Source: an uncultured Clostridiaceae bacterium
Lineage (GTDB): Bacteria > Bacillota > Clostridia > Clostridiales > Clostridiaceae
NCBI GenBank assembly: GCA_946405135.1
Contig: CAMJGD010000019.1
Coordinates: forward strand, 1-64,000
Length of the DNA stretch: 64,000 nt
Direction: 5' to 3'
The position numbers were made by a program, and so were the translations under genes. This document shows, in pieces, positions 53,209 through 62,296 of the stretch; the first letter of the stretch is position 1; the number at the start of each line of letters is the position of its first letter. The notes beneath the pieces were generated by a model. The model was not told the origin of the DNA. It saw only the letters and a list, made by a program, of their open reading frames with translations, and ran no database searches.

Positions 53209-55677
53209 ATGGGTAAGAAGGTTTTAATAGTTGGAGGAGTAGCAGGTGGAGCATCTACAGCTGCTAGGCTTAGAAGATTGGATGAAAACTTACAGATAGT
53301 AATGTTTGAAAGAGATGAATATATATCCTTTGCTAATTGTGGATTGCCTTATTATATTGGAGAGACCATAAAAGAGAGAGATAAACTATTGGTCCAAACC
53401 CCTGAAGCTATGAAAGCCAGATTTAATATAGATGTAAGGATAAATAGTGAGGTTATTGAAGTAAATACTAAGGGAAAAAAGATAAAGGTAAATAGCAAAG
53501 ATAAAGGAATATATGAAGAAGATTATGACTATTTAGTGTTGTCGCCAGGGGCTAAACCTATAAAACCTAATATAGAAGGAATAAATAGCAGCAGAATATT
53601 TACTTTGAGAAATATACCTGATACAGATAGGATAAAAGCTTATGTTGATGATAAGTCTCCAAGTAAGGCTATAGTGATAGGCGGAGGATATATAGGAGTG
53701 GAAATGGCTGAAAACCTCATAGAGAGGGGGGTTAATACCACTTTAGTAGAAGCGGCACCTCATGTACTAGCACCTTTTGATTCAGATATGGTTACTATAG
53801 TTGAAAAAGAGCTTCAAGATAATGGAGTTGCTATGATATTAAATGACGGGGTAAAGGCTTTTAAGGAATGTGAAGATTCCATAAAGGTAATACTAAATAG
53901 TGGTAAGGAACTAGAAGCTGATATAATAATATTGGCTATAGGAGTATTACCAGATGTGGAATTTTTAAAAAACTCAGGTGTAAATCTTACAGCTAAAGGT
54001 CATATAATAGTAAATGATCATATGGAAACTAACGTACCGGGAATATATGCGGTAGGAGATGCAGTACAGATAAAAGATTATGTAAATGGCAGTGATGCTG
54101 CCATACCGCTTGCAGGACCAGCTAATAGACAGGGAAGGATAGCTGCAGATAATATTTGTGGGATAAGTTCTAAATATAAAGGTACTCTAGGTACTTCTAT
54201 AATAAAAGTATTTGAATTAACTGCGGCTAGCACTGGAAATAATGAGAGAACTCTTAATAGGCTTAATATACCTTATAAGGCAGTTTATGCTCACCCTGTA
54301 TCCCATGCTTCTTATTATCCTGGCGCAGTTCAGATGTCTATAAAACTCTTATTCAATGAAGAAGGAAAAATACTTGGATCACAAGTTATAGGCTATGATG
54401 CTGTAGATAAAACCATAGATGTAATAGCTACTGTTATCAAATTAAAAGGAACTGTAGAAGATCTTACAGAATTAGAACTTGCATATGCACCTCCATATTC
54501 TTCTGCAAAATCTCCAGTAAATATGGTAGGGTTTGTGGCACAGAATACTTTAAAAGGTACTATGGATATATTTACCATAGGGGATTTGGAAAACTTTGAT
54601 AAAGAGAAGCATCTATTATTAGACGTAAGAGATAAAGTAGAAGTAGATAATGGATATATAGATGGAGCAATAAATATACCTGTAAATTCATTAAGGGAAA
54701 GAATGAATGAATTAGACAAAAACAAAGAAATATGGATTTATTGTCAGGTGGGTTTAAGAGGCTATATAGCATCCAGAATATTGTACCAAAATGGATTTAA
54801 AGTTAAGAACCTTACTGGAGGATATAAAACAAAGCATTTAGCAGAATTTAAACCTAAAGATATAAATCAAGATATAAATGATAATAACAAAGATAATAAA
54901 GTTACATCAGAAAAAGATAATTTAAAATATGATGAGGAATGTGATGCTTGTGGATTATGTTGTCCTGGTCCTCTTATGACGGTAAAAGGGAGTATAGATA
55001 ATCTTGAAGAAGGAAAAATACTTAAGGTTACAGCTTCAGATCCTGGATTTTATGAAGATATAAAGTCTTGGTGTTCAAAGACTGGTAATGAGCTAATAAG
55101 TTTAGAGAAAGCTTCAGGTATAATCACTGCATTTATTAAAAAAGGCTCTAATAAACAAGAAAGCAGTAAAGAAAACTTATTAAATAACTGCATGATAAAT
55201 GAGAGCAAGGATGGCAAAACCATGGTAGTATTTAGTGGTGATTTAGATAAAGCTATAGCTTCATTCATTATAGCTAATGGAGCAGCTTCCATGGGAAAAA
55301 AGGTAACTATGTTTTTTACATTCTGGGGAATAAATATATTAAGAAAAAATGAAAAGATACCTGTGCATAAATCATTTATAGAAAAAATGTTTGGATTTAT
55401 GATGCCTAGAGGTACACATAAATTAAAGCTTTCACAAATGAATATGATGGGAATGGGTCCTAAGATGATAAGAAAGATAATGAAAGATAAAAATGTATCT
55501 TCCTTAGAAGAATTAATAAAATCTGCCATGGATAGCGGGGTAGAAATTGTAGCCTGCCAGATGTCTATGGATCTTTTAGGACTAAAGCAGGAAGAACTTA
55601 TAGATGGAATTAAAATAGGTGGAGTCGGCTATTATCTTGGGGAAGCAGAAGATTCCAATGTAAACTTATTTATATAA
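53209..55677 (+). CDS. CoA-disulfide reductase / rhodanese / TusA / DsrE-like fusion
   Basis: This 822-residue protein joins four sulfur-handling modules. Residues 1-445 form a FAD/NAD(P)H CoA-disulfide reductase (GGVAGGASTAARLRR; active-site Cys44 in FANCGLPYYIG). Residues about 455-545 are a rhodanese domain with a Cys in IYCQVGLRG. Residues about 575-645 are TusA-like (LCCPGPLMTVK). Residues about 665-822 are a DsrE/DrsE2-like domain (FSGDLDKAIASFIIANGAASMG). The modules suggest reduction of persulfides or polysulfides with sulfur relay between domains. It is preceded by an ArsR-type regulator in the same operon, with SD AGGAGGA. A terminator follows. The natural substrate is unproven. Confidence 0.93.
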   Translation: MGKKVLIVGGVAGGASTAARLRRLDENLQIVMFERDEYISFANCGLPYYIGETIKERDKLLVQTPEAMKARFNIDVRINSEVIEVNTKGKKIKVNSKDKGIYEEDYDYLVLSPGAKPIKPNIEGINSSRIFTLRNIPDTDRIKAYVDDKSPSKAIVIGGGYIGVEMAENLIERGVNTTLVEAAPHVLAPFDSDMVTIVEKELQDNGVAMILNDGVKAFKECEDSIKVILNSGKELEADIIILAIGVLPDVEFLKNSGVNLTAKGHIIVNDHMETNVPGIYAVGDAVQIKDYVNGSDAAIPLAGPANRQGRIAADNICGISSKYKGTLGTSIIKVFELTAASTGNNERTLNRLNIPYKAVYAHPVSHASYYPGAVQMSIKLLFNEEGKILGSQVIGYDAVDKTIDVIATVIKLKGTVEDLTELELAYAPPYSSAKSPVNMVGFVAQNTLKGTMDIFTIGDLENFDKEKHLLLDVRDKVEVDNGYIDGAINIPVNSLRERMNELDKNKEIWIYCQVGLRGYIASRILYQNGFKVKNLTGGYKTKHLAEFKPKDINQDINDNNKDNKVTSEKDNLKYDEECDACGLCCPGPLMTVKGSIDNLEEGKILKVTASDPGFYEDIKSWCSKTGNELISLEKASGIITAFIKKGSNKQESSKENLLNNCMINESKDGKTMVVFSGDLDKAIASFIIANGAASMGKKVTMFFTFWGINILRKNEKIPVHKSFIEKMFGFMMPRGTHKLKLSQMNMMGMGPKMIRKIMKDKNVSSLEELIKSAMDSGVEIVACQMSMDLLGLKQEELIDGIKIGGVGYYLGEAEDSNVNLFI

Positions 55678-55691
55678 AACAATAATTAAGG

Positions 55692-55726
55692 AAGCTGCCT
55701 AAATTAGTAGGCAGCTTATTTAAGTT
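55692..55726. terminator. Bidirectional terminator after the sulfur fusion gene
   Basis: The stem aagctgcct (55692-55700) with aggcagctt (55709-55717) is followed by T-rich sequence; it overlaps the end of the convergent chemoreceptor gene. Confidence 0.72.
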
Positions 55727-56687
55727 TATCCTCTATGTTTTTTATGCTTTCATACATATCTTTTATAGAAGAATCCTGATTTTCTATAGTACTAACCATT
55801 TCTTGAGATAAAGAAGAATTTTCTTCTGAAAGAGTGGATAAATCATTTATAGAAGCAATTATCTTATCCTTTTTGTCAGAAGCCTGAGTTAAATTAGCTA
55901 TACTCATATCTATCTCTTTGGCAGATTCGTCAATAGCTTCTTTTATTTTAGAAAATGTGTCTTTGGTTTCTAAAATTGTATTGTGCTGTGTTTCTATAGC
56001 ATTGTTACCGCTTGACATAGCAGAGGATGTGTTTAATATATCTACTTTTATTTCTTCAAGAATCTTTGTTATATTTTGGACTGCATTTTTAGAATTTTCT
56101 GCCAGCTTTCTCACTTCACCTGCCACTACAGAAAACCCTTTACCTGCTTCTCCAGCTCTAGCTGCCTCGATAGCTGCATTTAAAGCTAGAAGATTAGTCT
56201 GACTAGCTATTTGGCTGATAGAATCTGTTATTAAGTTTACAGATTCTAGTTTTGATACTAAATCATTTACAGTGGAAGTAGAGATATCAAAGGCCTCATG
56301 AAGCTCATTTAAAGAAGAATCAAGCTCCTGCATGGTTTCTAATCCATTATCAGCCATTTTATCTGTATCCATTACTTTTATTTGAACATTAGTAACATTA
56401 TAAGCCAGTTCTTCCATATCACTATGAAAATCTTTTAACATATCAGAAGTACTGTTTAAATCCGTACTTTGAGACATGTTACAGGATGCTATTTCTTTTG
56501 CAGAAGAACTAATTTCAGAAGAAGCATTAGATAGAAATTTCATACTTTCTTTTAATTTTGCTATTTCCTCTGAAATTTCTATGGTATCATTACTTTGTTC
56601 CATATGTATCACGTTAGTACTATTTTCTTCAAATTTATTTTTGTTGTCTTTTTCAATTGTAGACTTCTTTTTGTTGAAAAATGACAT
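55716..56687 (-). CDS. Soluble methyl-accepting chemotaxis protein
   Basis: This 323-residue protein lacks a membrane span or a sensor domain of known type. Almost all of it is the helical signalling domain, with the conserved hairpin tip [18 protein letters not shown] followed by [14 protein letters not shown]. The N-terminus (about 1-45) is charged. It probably signals to CheA from the cytoplasm, but the input is unknown. ATG 56687 has a GGGGGAG SD; the upstream ATG at 56762 coincides with the end of the neighbouring gene and lacks an SD. It lies in line downstream of the DUF2225 gene. Confidence 0.9.
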   Translation of the reverse strand: MSFFNKKKSTIEKDNKNKFEENSTNVIHMEQSNDTIEISEEIAKLKESMKFLSNASSEISSSAKEIASCNMSQSTDLNSTSDMLKDFHSDMEELAYNVTNVQIKVMDTDKMADNGLETMQELDSSLNELHEAFDISTSTVNDLVSKLESVNLITDSISQIASQTNLLALNAAIEAARAGEAGKGFSVVAGEVRKLAENSKNAVQNITKILEEIKVDILNTSSAMSSGNNAIETQHNTILETKDTFSKIKEAIDESAKEIDMSIANLTQASDKKDKIIASINDLSTLSEENSSLSQEMVSTIENQDSSIKDMYESIKNIEDKLK

Positions 56688-56761
56688 ACTCTCCCCCCTA
56701 TCAATTTTTATAAGAATATTTAGACTAAATTTAATTATATCATAAATTACATTAAAAAGCA

Positions 56762-57658
56762 TTATTTAGAACGTTTAAATATGTTTAAAAAGAAATTTTT
56801 TTTCTCTTCTGGTAAAGGTTCCTGTAATGTATTGTCATCTTCTAGTTTGGCAGCCATAGAAGCTTTTATGATATCCTTTTGATCTCTAGCTAATTCTTTT
56901 AGCTTTTGTGGTACAGCAGGAGTTGTTACTACTTTACTAAGCCATACTAAAGATTCTTCATAATTTTCTAATCTTCTGTTAAGCTCTCCTATAAGATACA
57001 TGGTAGTATATCGATTCATACCATATATAGGAAAATCCTCGTTATAATATGCTTCATTAAAGCCCTGAAGTGCATTATTTAAAAAAATACTTTCAGAATA
57101 GAAGTCTTCTATCAATCTGAACATCCAAGCTAATTTAAGACAATTCATAGCCTTAGCACTAGCTTTAGCATCTATAACTGCATAGTTTAATAAAGAAAGC
57201 TTGTATCTTTCTATAGCTGTATTTACATCATATACATCAGGATAGCTTTTTCCTTTCCATTTCATAGATATTTCTTTTTGAACACGTTCTATCTGATAAC
57301 CTTTTATTCTTTCAAAATCTATTTTCATGGCGGCATATCCACAGATATTACATAGCCATACATCATAGAAATATGGATTTATGTTTTCATATCTTATGAA
57401 AAAGTCAGAATCCTTTTTTACCATTCTCGGAGCAGATATTTTTACAGCCTTTGCTTTAAACCTGTTTTCACACACAGGACAAATAATTTCTTTTTCATAT
57501 ATCAAAGATAATTGCTTTTGGCTTTCACTAATTTCATTATTAACTTTTTCGGACTTATCAACTTCTTTTTTAAATATTTCTATGTTTTCCGTATCATTGA
57601 AGCCTAAATGTTCTAAACCAGAAAATATAGAAATATTATTGTTTTTATCATCAGCCAT
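56762..57658 (-). CDS. DUF2225 family protein with zinc-ribbon-like cysteines
   Basis: The 298-residue protein has the DUF2225 pattern: [12 protein letters not shown] and [11 protein letters not shown] near residues 57-110 give two Cys pairs that can bind zinc. A long helical, TPR-like C-terminal part (about 130-280) contains [19 protein letters not shown] and [18 protein letters not shown]. The family is common in clostridia and its function is unknown. SD AGAGGTG precedes ATG 57658. Its 3' end lies 74 bases before the start of the chemoreceptor gene on the same strand, so they may be one transcript. Confidence 0.87.
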   Translation of the reverse strand: MADDKNNNISIFSGLEHLGFNDTENIEIFKKEVDKSEKVNNEISESQKQLSLIYEKEIICPVCENRFKAKAVKISAPRMVKKDSDFFIRYENINPYFYDVWLCNICGYAAMKIDFERIKGYQIERVQKEISMKWKGKSYPDVYDVNTAIERYKLSLLNYAVIDAKASAKAMNCLKLAWMFRLIEDFYSESIFLNNALQGFNEAYYNEDFPIYGMNRYTTMYLIGELNRRLENYEESLVWLSKVVTTPAVPQKLKELARDQKDIIKASMAAKLEDDNTLQEPLPEEKKNFFLNIFKRSK

Positions 57659-57809
57659 AGATTACACCTCTGTCATAAAATGTGAAATAATGTTAAAAAC
57701 CTTGAGGCTTTTTATATAAATTATATCATAAAAAACATTATTGTTTATAAGTTTGTGTAAAATTTGTTATAATGTATGAAGATACTATAAGCTTAGAGGG
57801 TGGTTGTTA

Positions 57810-58604
57810 ATGGTAATAAAGGAATGGAAAACTTTCTTAGCCCCTTATGAACAGGCTGTTGAGGAACTTAAGGTAAAATTTAGAAGTATAAGAACGGAAT
57901 ATAGAGGAAAAAATGAATATTCACCTATAGAATTTGTAACAGGAAGAGTAAAAGAGATATCTAGCATTCTTGAAAAAGCAAATAAATTTAATATACCTTT
58001 AACTAGGCTTCAATATGAGATGGAGGACATAGCAGGCATAAGAATAATGTGCCAGTTTGTGGATGACATAGAAAAAGTGGTTAACCTAATTAGAAATAGA
58101 AAAGATATGCAGATAATGTATGAAAAAGATTATATAACTAATGTAAAAGCCAGCGGTTATAGGAGTTATCATATTATAATTAAGTATCCAGTGAATATGG
58201 CAGAAGGTCAGAAAGAAATTTTGGCTGAATTTCAAATAAGAACCCTAGCTATGAACTTTTGGGCAACCATTGAGCATTCTTTAAATTATAAGTATAAGCA
58301 GCAGATTCCTGAAGAAATAAAAAATAAGTTAAAGAGTGCAGCAGATTCAGCTTTCCAATTAGATGAACAGATGCTTGAAATTAAAGATGAAATAAAGGAC
58401 GCACAAAAACTTTTTGAAGTAAAGTCAGATATAATTTCAAACATAATAAACAACATATTAATTTTAATATCCTTAGGTAAAATAGCTGAATCAAGCAGGT
58501 ATCAGATTCAGCTCAATAAATTGATAGAAGAAGGAGAAGTATGGGAATTAAACAATCTTTTATTTTCTATTCAAAGAGATGTAGAAAAGTATAGAGAACT
58601 TTAA
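57810..58604 (+). CDS. relQ: Small alarmone synthetase (RelQ/YjbM-type)
   Basis: The 264-residue protein has the RelA/SpoT synthetase fold without hydrolase or regulatory domains. Motifs include DIAGIRIMCQF, ASGYRSYHIII and EFQIRTLAMNFWATIEHSLNYK-type helices (split here as EFQIRT and FWATIEHS). It should make (p)ppGpp from ATP and GTP or GDP in the cytosol. The C-terminal helical tail (about 185-264) fits the tetrameric RelQ class. ATG 57810 is chosen because GAGGGTGG lies 6-7 bases upstream; the TTG at 57804 directly abuts it. Monocistronic with a strong terminator. Confidence 0.93.
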   Translation: MVIKEWKTFLAPYEQAVEELKVKFRSIRTEYRGKNEYSPIEFVTGRVKEISSILEKANKFNIPLTRLQYEMEDIAGIRIMCQFVDDIEKVVNLIRNRKDMQIMYEKDYITNVKASGYRSYHIIIKYPVNMAEGQKEILAEFQIRTLAMNFWATIEHSLNYKYKQQIPEEIKNKLKSAADSAFQLDEQMLEIKDEIKDAQKLFEVKSDIISNIINNILILISLGKIAESSRYQIQLNKLIEEGEVWELNNLLFSIQRDVEKYREL

Positions 58605-58631
58605 GATACAGCAAAATGCTGTATCTTTTAC
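58604..58631 (+). terminator. Terminator after the alarmone synthetase gene
   Basis: A perfect 10-bp stem, agatacagca (58604-58613) with tgctgtatct (58618-58627), is followed by a T-run and overlaps the last base of the stop codon. Confidence 0.82.
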
Positions 58632-58725
58632 TTATTAGTTTATTTAATAATACCTGTAAATATTATTTTCTATATGGTATAATAACTTCTGCATAATAAT
58701 TATTATTTGTATAAGGAGATAAAAC

Positions 58726-59502
58726 ATGAGTAAGGAAGAATTAAAATTAATTTTAGATAATCCTTTTTATATAAAAAATATAGAGAATCCTTCTTTAGAA
58801 ATGCAGCTTGCAGCAGTAAAAAGAAATGGCTCTTTAGTACAATATATAAAAGATCCTAGTTATGAAATTCAGCTTGAGGCAATTAAGTCTAATGCCTTAG
58901 CTATAGAATATATTAAAAGTCCAGATGAACAAGTTCAACTTATGGCTGTTAAGAGTTCTTGGAATGCACTTAAATATGTAAGCAATCCTACTTATGAAGT
59001 AATGAAAGCCGCTGTAACTGTAAAGGGATGGGCTCTTCAATATATAAAAAATCCTTCGGAGGAGCTTCAGCTCATAGCTGTGAATAAAGATTATGATGCA
59101 GTAAAGTATATTAAAAATCCTTCTGAAAGGGTGCAGGCAGAAGCAGTAAAAAATTACTGGGGGGCTATAAAGTATATAGATAAGCCTTGCTTAGCAGCAC
59201 AAAAGGAAGCTGTTAGGCAAAATGAAGAAGCTATAACTTATATAGATGCGTATGGAGAAGAAAATATAAAAATATTTCTAAAAGAAAATATAAATATTCT
59301 TAAATATCTATACGAAAACATAGACATTTCCTTGGTAGATGAGGTACTAATAACTAAATTAAAAGATGAAAATGTAGAAGACAAATATGTTATAGATTTT
59401 TTGAATCTTGAAATATTAGATATGGATAAAGTAGAGTTTATATATAATTATGGAAGTAAAAAAGCAAAAAAAGTATTGATAGATTACAAATTAGCAATGT
59501 AA
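58726..59502 (+). CDS. 22-residue-repeat helical protein
   Basis: The 258-residue protein carries about seven repeats of 22 residues covering residues 12-175. Each repeat has a Y(I/V)xxP turn and a helix of the form xxxxQLxAVKxNxxAIxY (YIKDP, YIKSP, YVSNP, YIKNP twice, YIDKP). The fold is expected to be a HEAT- or LRV-like superhelix resembling DUF4116-type repeats. The remaining C-terminus is unlike the repeats. It is not membrane bound. SD AAGGAG precedes ATG 58726. It starts a likely operon with a MoxR-type ATPase (17 bases downstream) and a VWA protein, suggesting it is a scaffold or adaptor. Confidence 0.85.
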   Translation: MSKEELKLILDNPFYIKNIENPSLEMQLAAVKRNGSLVQYIKDPSYEIQLEAIKSNALAIEYIKSPDEQVQLMAVKSSWNALKYVSNPTYEVMKAAVTVKGWALQYIKNPSEELQLIAVNKDYDAVKYIKNPSERVQAEAVKNYWGAIKYIDKPCLAAQKEAVRQNEEAITYIDAYGEENIKIFLKENINILKYLYENIDISLVDEVLITKLKDENVEDKYVIDFLNLEILDMDKVEFIYNYGSKKAKKVLIDYKLAM

Positions 59503-59519
59503 AGAGGGGAAGGATTTTT

Positions 59520-60644
59520 GTGAATTTTTCTGAAGCATTTATGACAGTAGACCTAGTTTTGAAAAGCAAAGCAGTACCTCTTATCATAGGTGAAAGTGGT
59601 ATAGGTAAAACAGCCCTTGTAAAAAAATTAAGTAAGTGCAAGGGTTATTATCTTATAACTATAGATGCAAATCTTTTAAAAGAAGGAGAAATTGGCGGGC
59701 TTCCTACAGTAGAAGATTATGAAGTAGAGGTTCAGGGAAGAAAGGTATGTAAAAAAAGAACAGTGTATGCAGTACATACAAAACTTGCTGAGATACAGCA
59801 AGTTTTGAAAGAAGATAAAAATAAAAAAATTATGTTTTTCATAGATGAAATAAATAGATGTGAGCATAGTGTACAGCAGGAGCTTATGAATTTAATTTTA
59901 AATAGAGAAATAAATGGATATTATCTTCCAGAAAATGTTGAAGTTATAGCAGCCATGAATCCATCTAATAAATATGATAATTTTGAAAATAGTGAATATC
60001 AGGTAGTAGATATGGATCCTGCTCAAGAAGATAGATTCGTTTGGATAGAAATGGATTCAAATTCTAAGGAATGGATAAGATGGGGCATGAGTGAAGAAGG
60101 AAATATTCACCAACATATATTAGAATTTATTTCATCTTTTCCTGAATATCTTCATACTCCAGATTCTAGAGAAAGTGTAAAGGCCACTCCAAGGAGCTGG
60201 GAGAGAATTTCTGAAGCTTATAAGATATATGTAAATGAAAAAGGGAAATATCCTCCAAAGATATTTTACAATGTGGTAAAAGGAAATGTAGGAGCTAGTA
60301 TAGCTCAAGACTTTATTTCTTTTATAGAAAACTACAAATCCTGCTTTATAGAACCTAAAGATATATTTGAAAGCGAAATAATAGGACAAGAGATAAGAGA
60401 TAGAATTCAAAGGGAGAGCCATTCAAGGCTTTATATAATAGCTAAAAATTGTATTATGTATCTACAGGAACATGAGCATAGTGAAAAGCAAATAAGCAAA
60501 TTTTCCAAGTTTTTAGATTTATATCCGGTGGATCTTCGCATGGGTATAATGAAAGAAATAAAAAATGATTTTGAAGAGAAGTTATATAAAGAGTTTTTAG
60601 ATAATGATGACTTTATAGAATTGTTTTTCTCTTGCTATATATAA
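59520..60644 (+). CDS. MoxR-type AAA+ ATPase
   Basis: The 374-residue AAA ATPase has Walker A GESGIGKTALVKKL near residue 25, Walker B MFFIDEINRCEHSVQQEL near residue 107 and sensor 1 VIAAMNPSNK, plus a winged C-terminal region. It is close to the AAA_5/MoxR group, which remodels metal-enzyme or protein complexes with VWA partners. The start is GTG 59520, with GAGGGGAAGGA (59504-59514) about 6 bases upstream. The next gene encodes a zincin/VWA protein, the expected partner. It is 17 bases after the repeat protein. Confidence 0.9.
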   Translation: MNFSEAFMTVDLVLKSKAVPLIIGESGIGKTALVKKLSKCKGYYLITIDANLLKEGEIGGLPTVEDYEVEVQGRKVCKKRTVYAVHTKLAEIQQVLKEDKNKKIMFFIDEINRCEHSVQQELMNLILNREINGYYLPENVEVIAAMNPSNKYDNFENSEYQVVDMDPAQEDRFVWIEMDSNSKEWIRWGMSEEGNIHQHILEFISSFPEYLHTPDSRESVKATPRSWERISEAYKIYVNEKGKYPPKIFYNVVKGNVGASIAQDFISFIENYKSCFIEPKDIFESEIIGQEIRDRIQRESHSRLYIIAKNCIMYLQEHEHSEKQISKFSKFLDLYPVDLRMGIMKEIKNDFEEKLYKEFLDNDDFIELFFSCYI

Positions 60645-60713
60645 TTTCTAAAACTTATAATAATAATTTTAATATAGAGATTTAATAGAATAATTAAAAA
60701 TAAAGGAGGATAA

Positions 60714-60732
60714 GATTAAGGTTTTCTTAATC
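60714..60732 (+). promoter_or_regulatory. Hairpin between SD and start codon of the VWA gene
   Basis: The stem gattaag (60714-60720) with cttaatc (60726-60732) lies between a strong SD (AAAGGAGG 60702-60709) and ATG 60744. If the hairpin is skipped, SD-to-start spacing is about 15 bases, similar to the ftsH arrangement at 11522-11572. Confidence 0.5.
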
Positions 60733-60743
60733 AGTATTTATTT

Positions 60744-62123
60744 ATGGTAGGAGGAAGCTTTGAAGATCTTAGAAAAAAACTTAAAAATCAGATTGTAAGT
60801 ATGACCTATGATGACTTTCAGGTGGAAAATAAAAAGCTATTTTTGGGAGATGAATTTAAAAGAGATTTTAATAATATTATAGAAAAATGTATTCTTTCTC
60901 TTATGGAAGGAGAAGATAATTTCTTTGGGCTTTTCATGATACAGGTGAAAAGGGAATTATCCATAAGCATAAAATATCCTATAAGTACCCAAGCTACTTT
61001 ATCTCATTTTATAATGTATTTTAATCCAATAAGCCTTTTGGATTACAGCTTTGAAGAAATGAAGGCTCTTATAAAACATGAGATATATCATATAATGTAT
61101 GGACATCTTTCTAGAGCAAAATCTTTGCAAATGAAATATGGTAAAACTGCAGTAAATTTAGCCATGGATATATCGGTGAATCAGTATATAAAAAATCTTC
61201 CGCCTTGGAGTGCTAAACTAGACAATGTGAGATTAGCCTATAATGTAGAGCTTAAAGAAGAAGAAACCATGGAAGCTTATGCAGAACACATTTATAAAGC
61301 ATTAAAAGATATAAAGTCAAAAAACTTAGATAGAGATATGAAGGATAATAAAGATTTATTTGATTTTGAAGATATTCATGATACTTGGGATTTTAATGAG
61401 CAGAATATCAGTGAAGATAATATTAAAGAACTTACAAATAAAACTGCTAAAAATGCAAATAAGTCAAGCTTATCTCCTAAGGGATTAGAGGAACTATTAA
61501 AAGGCATTGATGTGATACCAGAAATAAGCTGGAAGGATTATTTAAAGAGGATTATTCCGTCCATGCCCTATGGAAAGAGAAAAACCATCACAAGAAAAGA
61601 TAGAAGACAACCCAATAGGCTGGATTTAAGGGGAACTTTGAGAAACCATGTAGCTCAAATAATTGTAGCCATTGATATAAGCGGAAGTATTACGGATAAA
61701 GAGATAGAACAGGTAATGGTAGAGATATTAGGTATAGTAAAAAACCATGAAGCAGAGATAACTGTAATAGAGTGTGATGATAAGATAAGAAGAGTATATA
61801 AAATAAATTCAAAAAAAGATTTAAAAGAAAGATTAGACAAAAGAGGAGGCACAGCCTTTTCCCCTGTATTTGAATATGTAAATAGAAAATCCCTTAGAAA
61901 TCATCTAGTTATATATTTTACTGATGGTATGGGAGAAAAGGAACTTTCCGTAAAGCCTATAAATTATAAAACCCTATGGGTACTTACAGGCAAAGGGGAG
62001 AAGTTATCTTTGGAAAAACCCTATGGAGAGATAAAAAGATTAAAAGATGTAGATTACTCTCAGGTAGACAATACCTACGGTCTTAAAGTTATGAGAGAGT
62101 TATTGCATGAGTGGGCAAGGTAA
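60744..62123 (+). CDS. DUF2201 zincin-like and VWA-domain protein
   Basis: The 459-residue protein has an N-terminal putative metallopeptidase domain with ALIKHEIYHIMYGH (HExxH, then GH) near residue 113. A C-terminal VWA-like domain starts near residue 304 and has a metal-ion-dependent adhesion-site motif (VAIDISGSITDKE) and the later YFTDGMG. Such proteins pair with MoxR-type ATPases, and one is just upstream (about 100 bases). The target is unknown. ATG 60744 is the only sensible start in the open frame from 60720; the SD is 34 bases upstream across a hairpin. A terminator follows at 62177. Confidence 0.87.
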   Translation: MVGGSFEDLRKKLKNQIVSMTYDDFQVENKKLFLGDEFKRDFNNIIEKCILSLMEGEDNFFGLFMIQVKRELSISIKYPISTQATLSHFIMYFNPISLLDYSFEEMKALIKHEIYHIMYGHLSRAKSLQMKYGKTAVNLAMDISVNQYIKNLPPWSAKLDNVRLAYNVELKEEETMEAYAEHIYKALKDIKSKNLDRDMKDNKDLFDFEDIHDTWDFNEQNISEDNIKELTNKTAKNANKSSLSPKGLEELLKGIDVIPEISWKDYLKRIIPSMPYGKRKTITRKDRRQPNRLDLRGTLRNHVAQIIVAIDISGSITDKEIEQVMVEILGIVKNHEAEITVIECDDKIRRVYKINSKKDLKERLDKRGGTAFSPVFEYVNRKSLRNHLVIYFTDGMGEKELSVKPINYKTLWVLTGKGEKLSLEKPYGEIKRLKDVDYSQVDNTYGLKVMRELLHEWAR

Positions 62124-62176
62124 AAATAATAACAATAAAAGTTATACTTAATCATTCTTAGTAATTTCCTAAAAAC

Positions 62177-62220
62177 AAAAAATTACTACAAGAAAATTTT
62201 CTTGTAGTAATTTTAAATTT
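62177..62220 (+). terminator. Terminator after the VWA gene
   Basis: A long inverted repeat, aaaattactacaagaaaa (62179-62196) with ttttcttgtagtaatttt (62197-62214), is followed by T-rich sequence. Confidence 0.82.
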
Positions 62221-62296
62221 TAATTTATCTATTTTACACAAACCTATATATGTTCTCGAAGTATAGGTATTTATTATCCTTACCTCTTAGCTAATA

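Noticed and set aside
55050-55529. A 159-codon minus-strand frame inside the sulfur fusion gene
   Set aside because: It is an antisense shadow; the DsrE-like domain on the plus strand accounts for the sequence.
62242-62268. Terminator for the selenoprotein gene
   Set aside because: A 7-bp stem (acctata/tataggt) exists, but the following T-run on the minus strand is poor, so it is not called.
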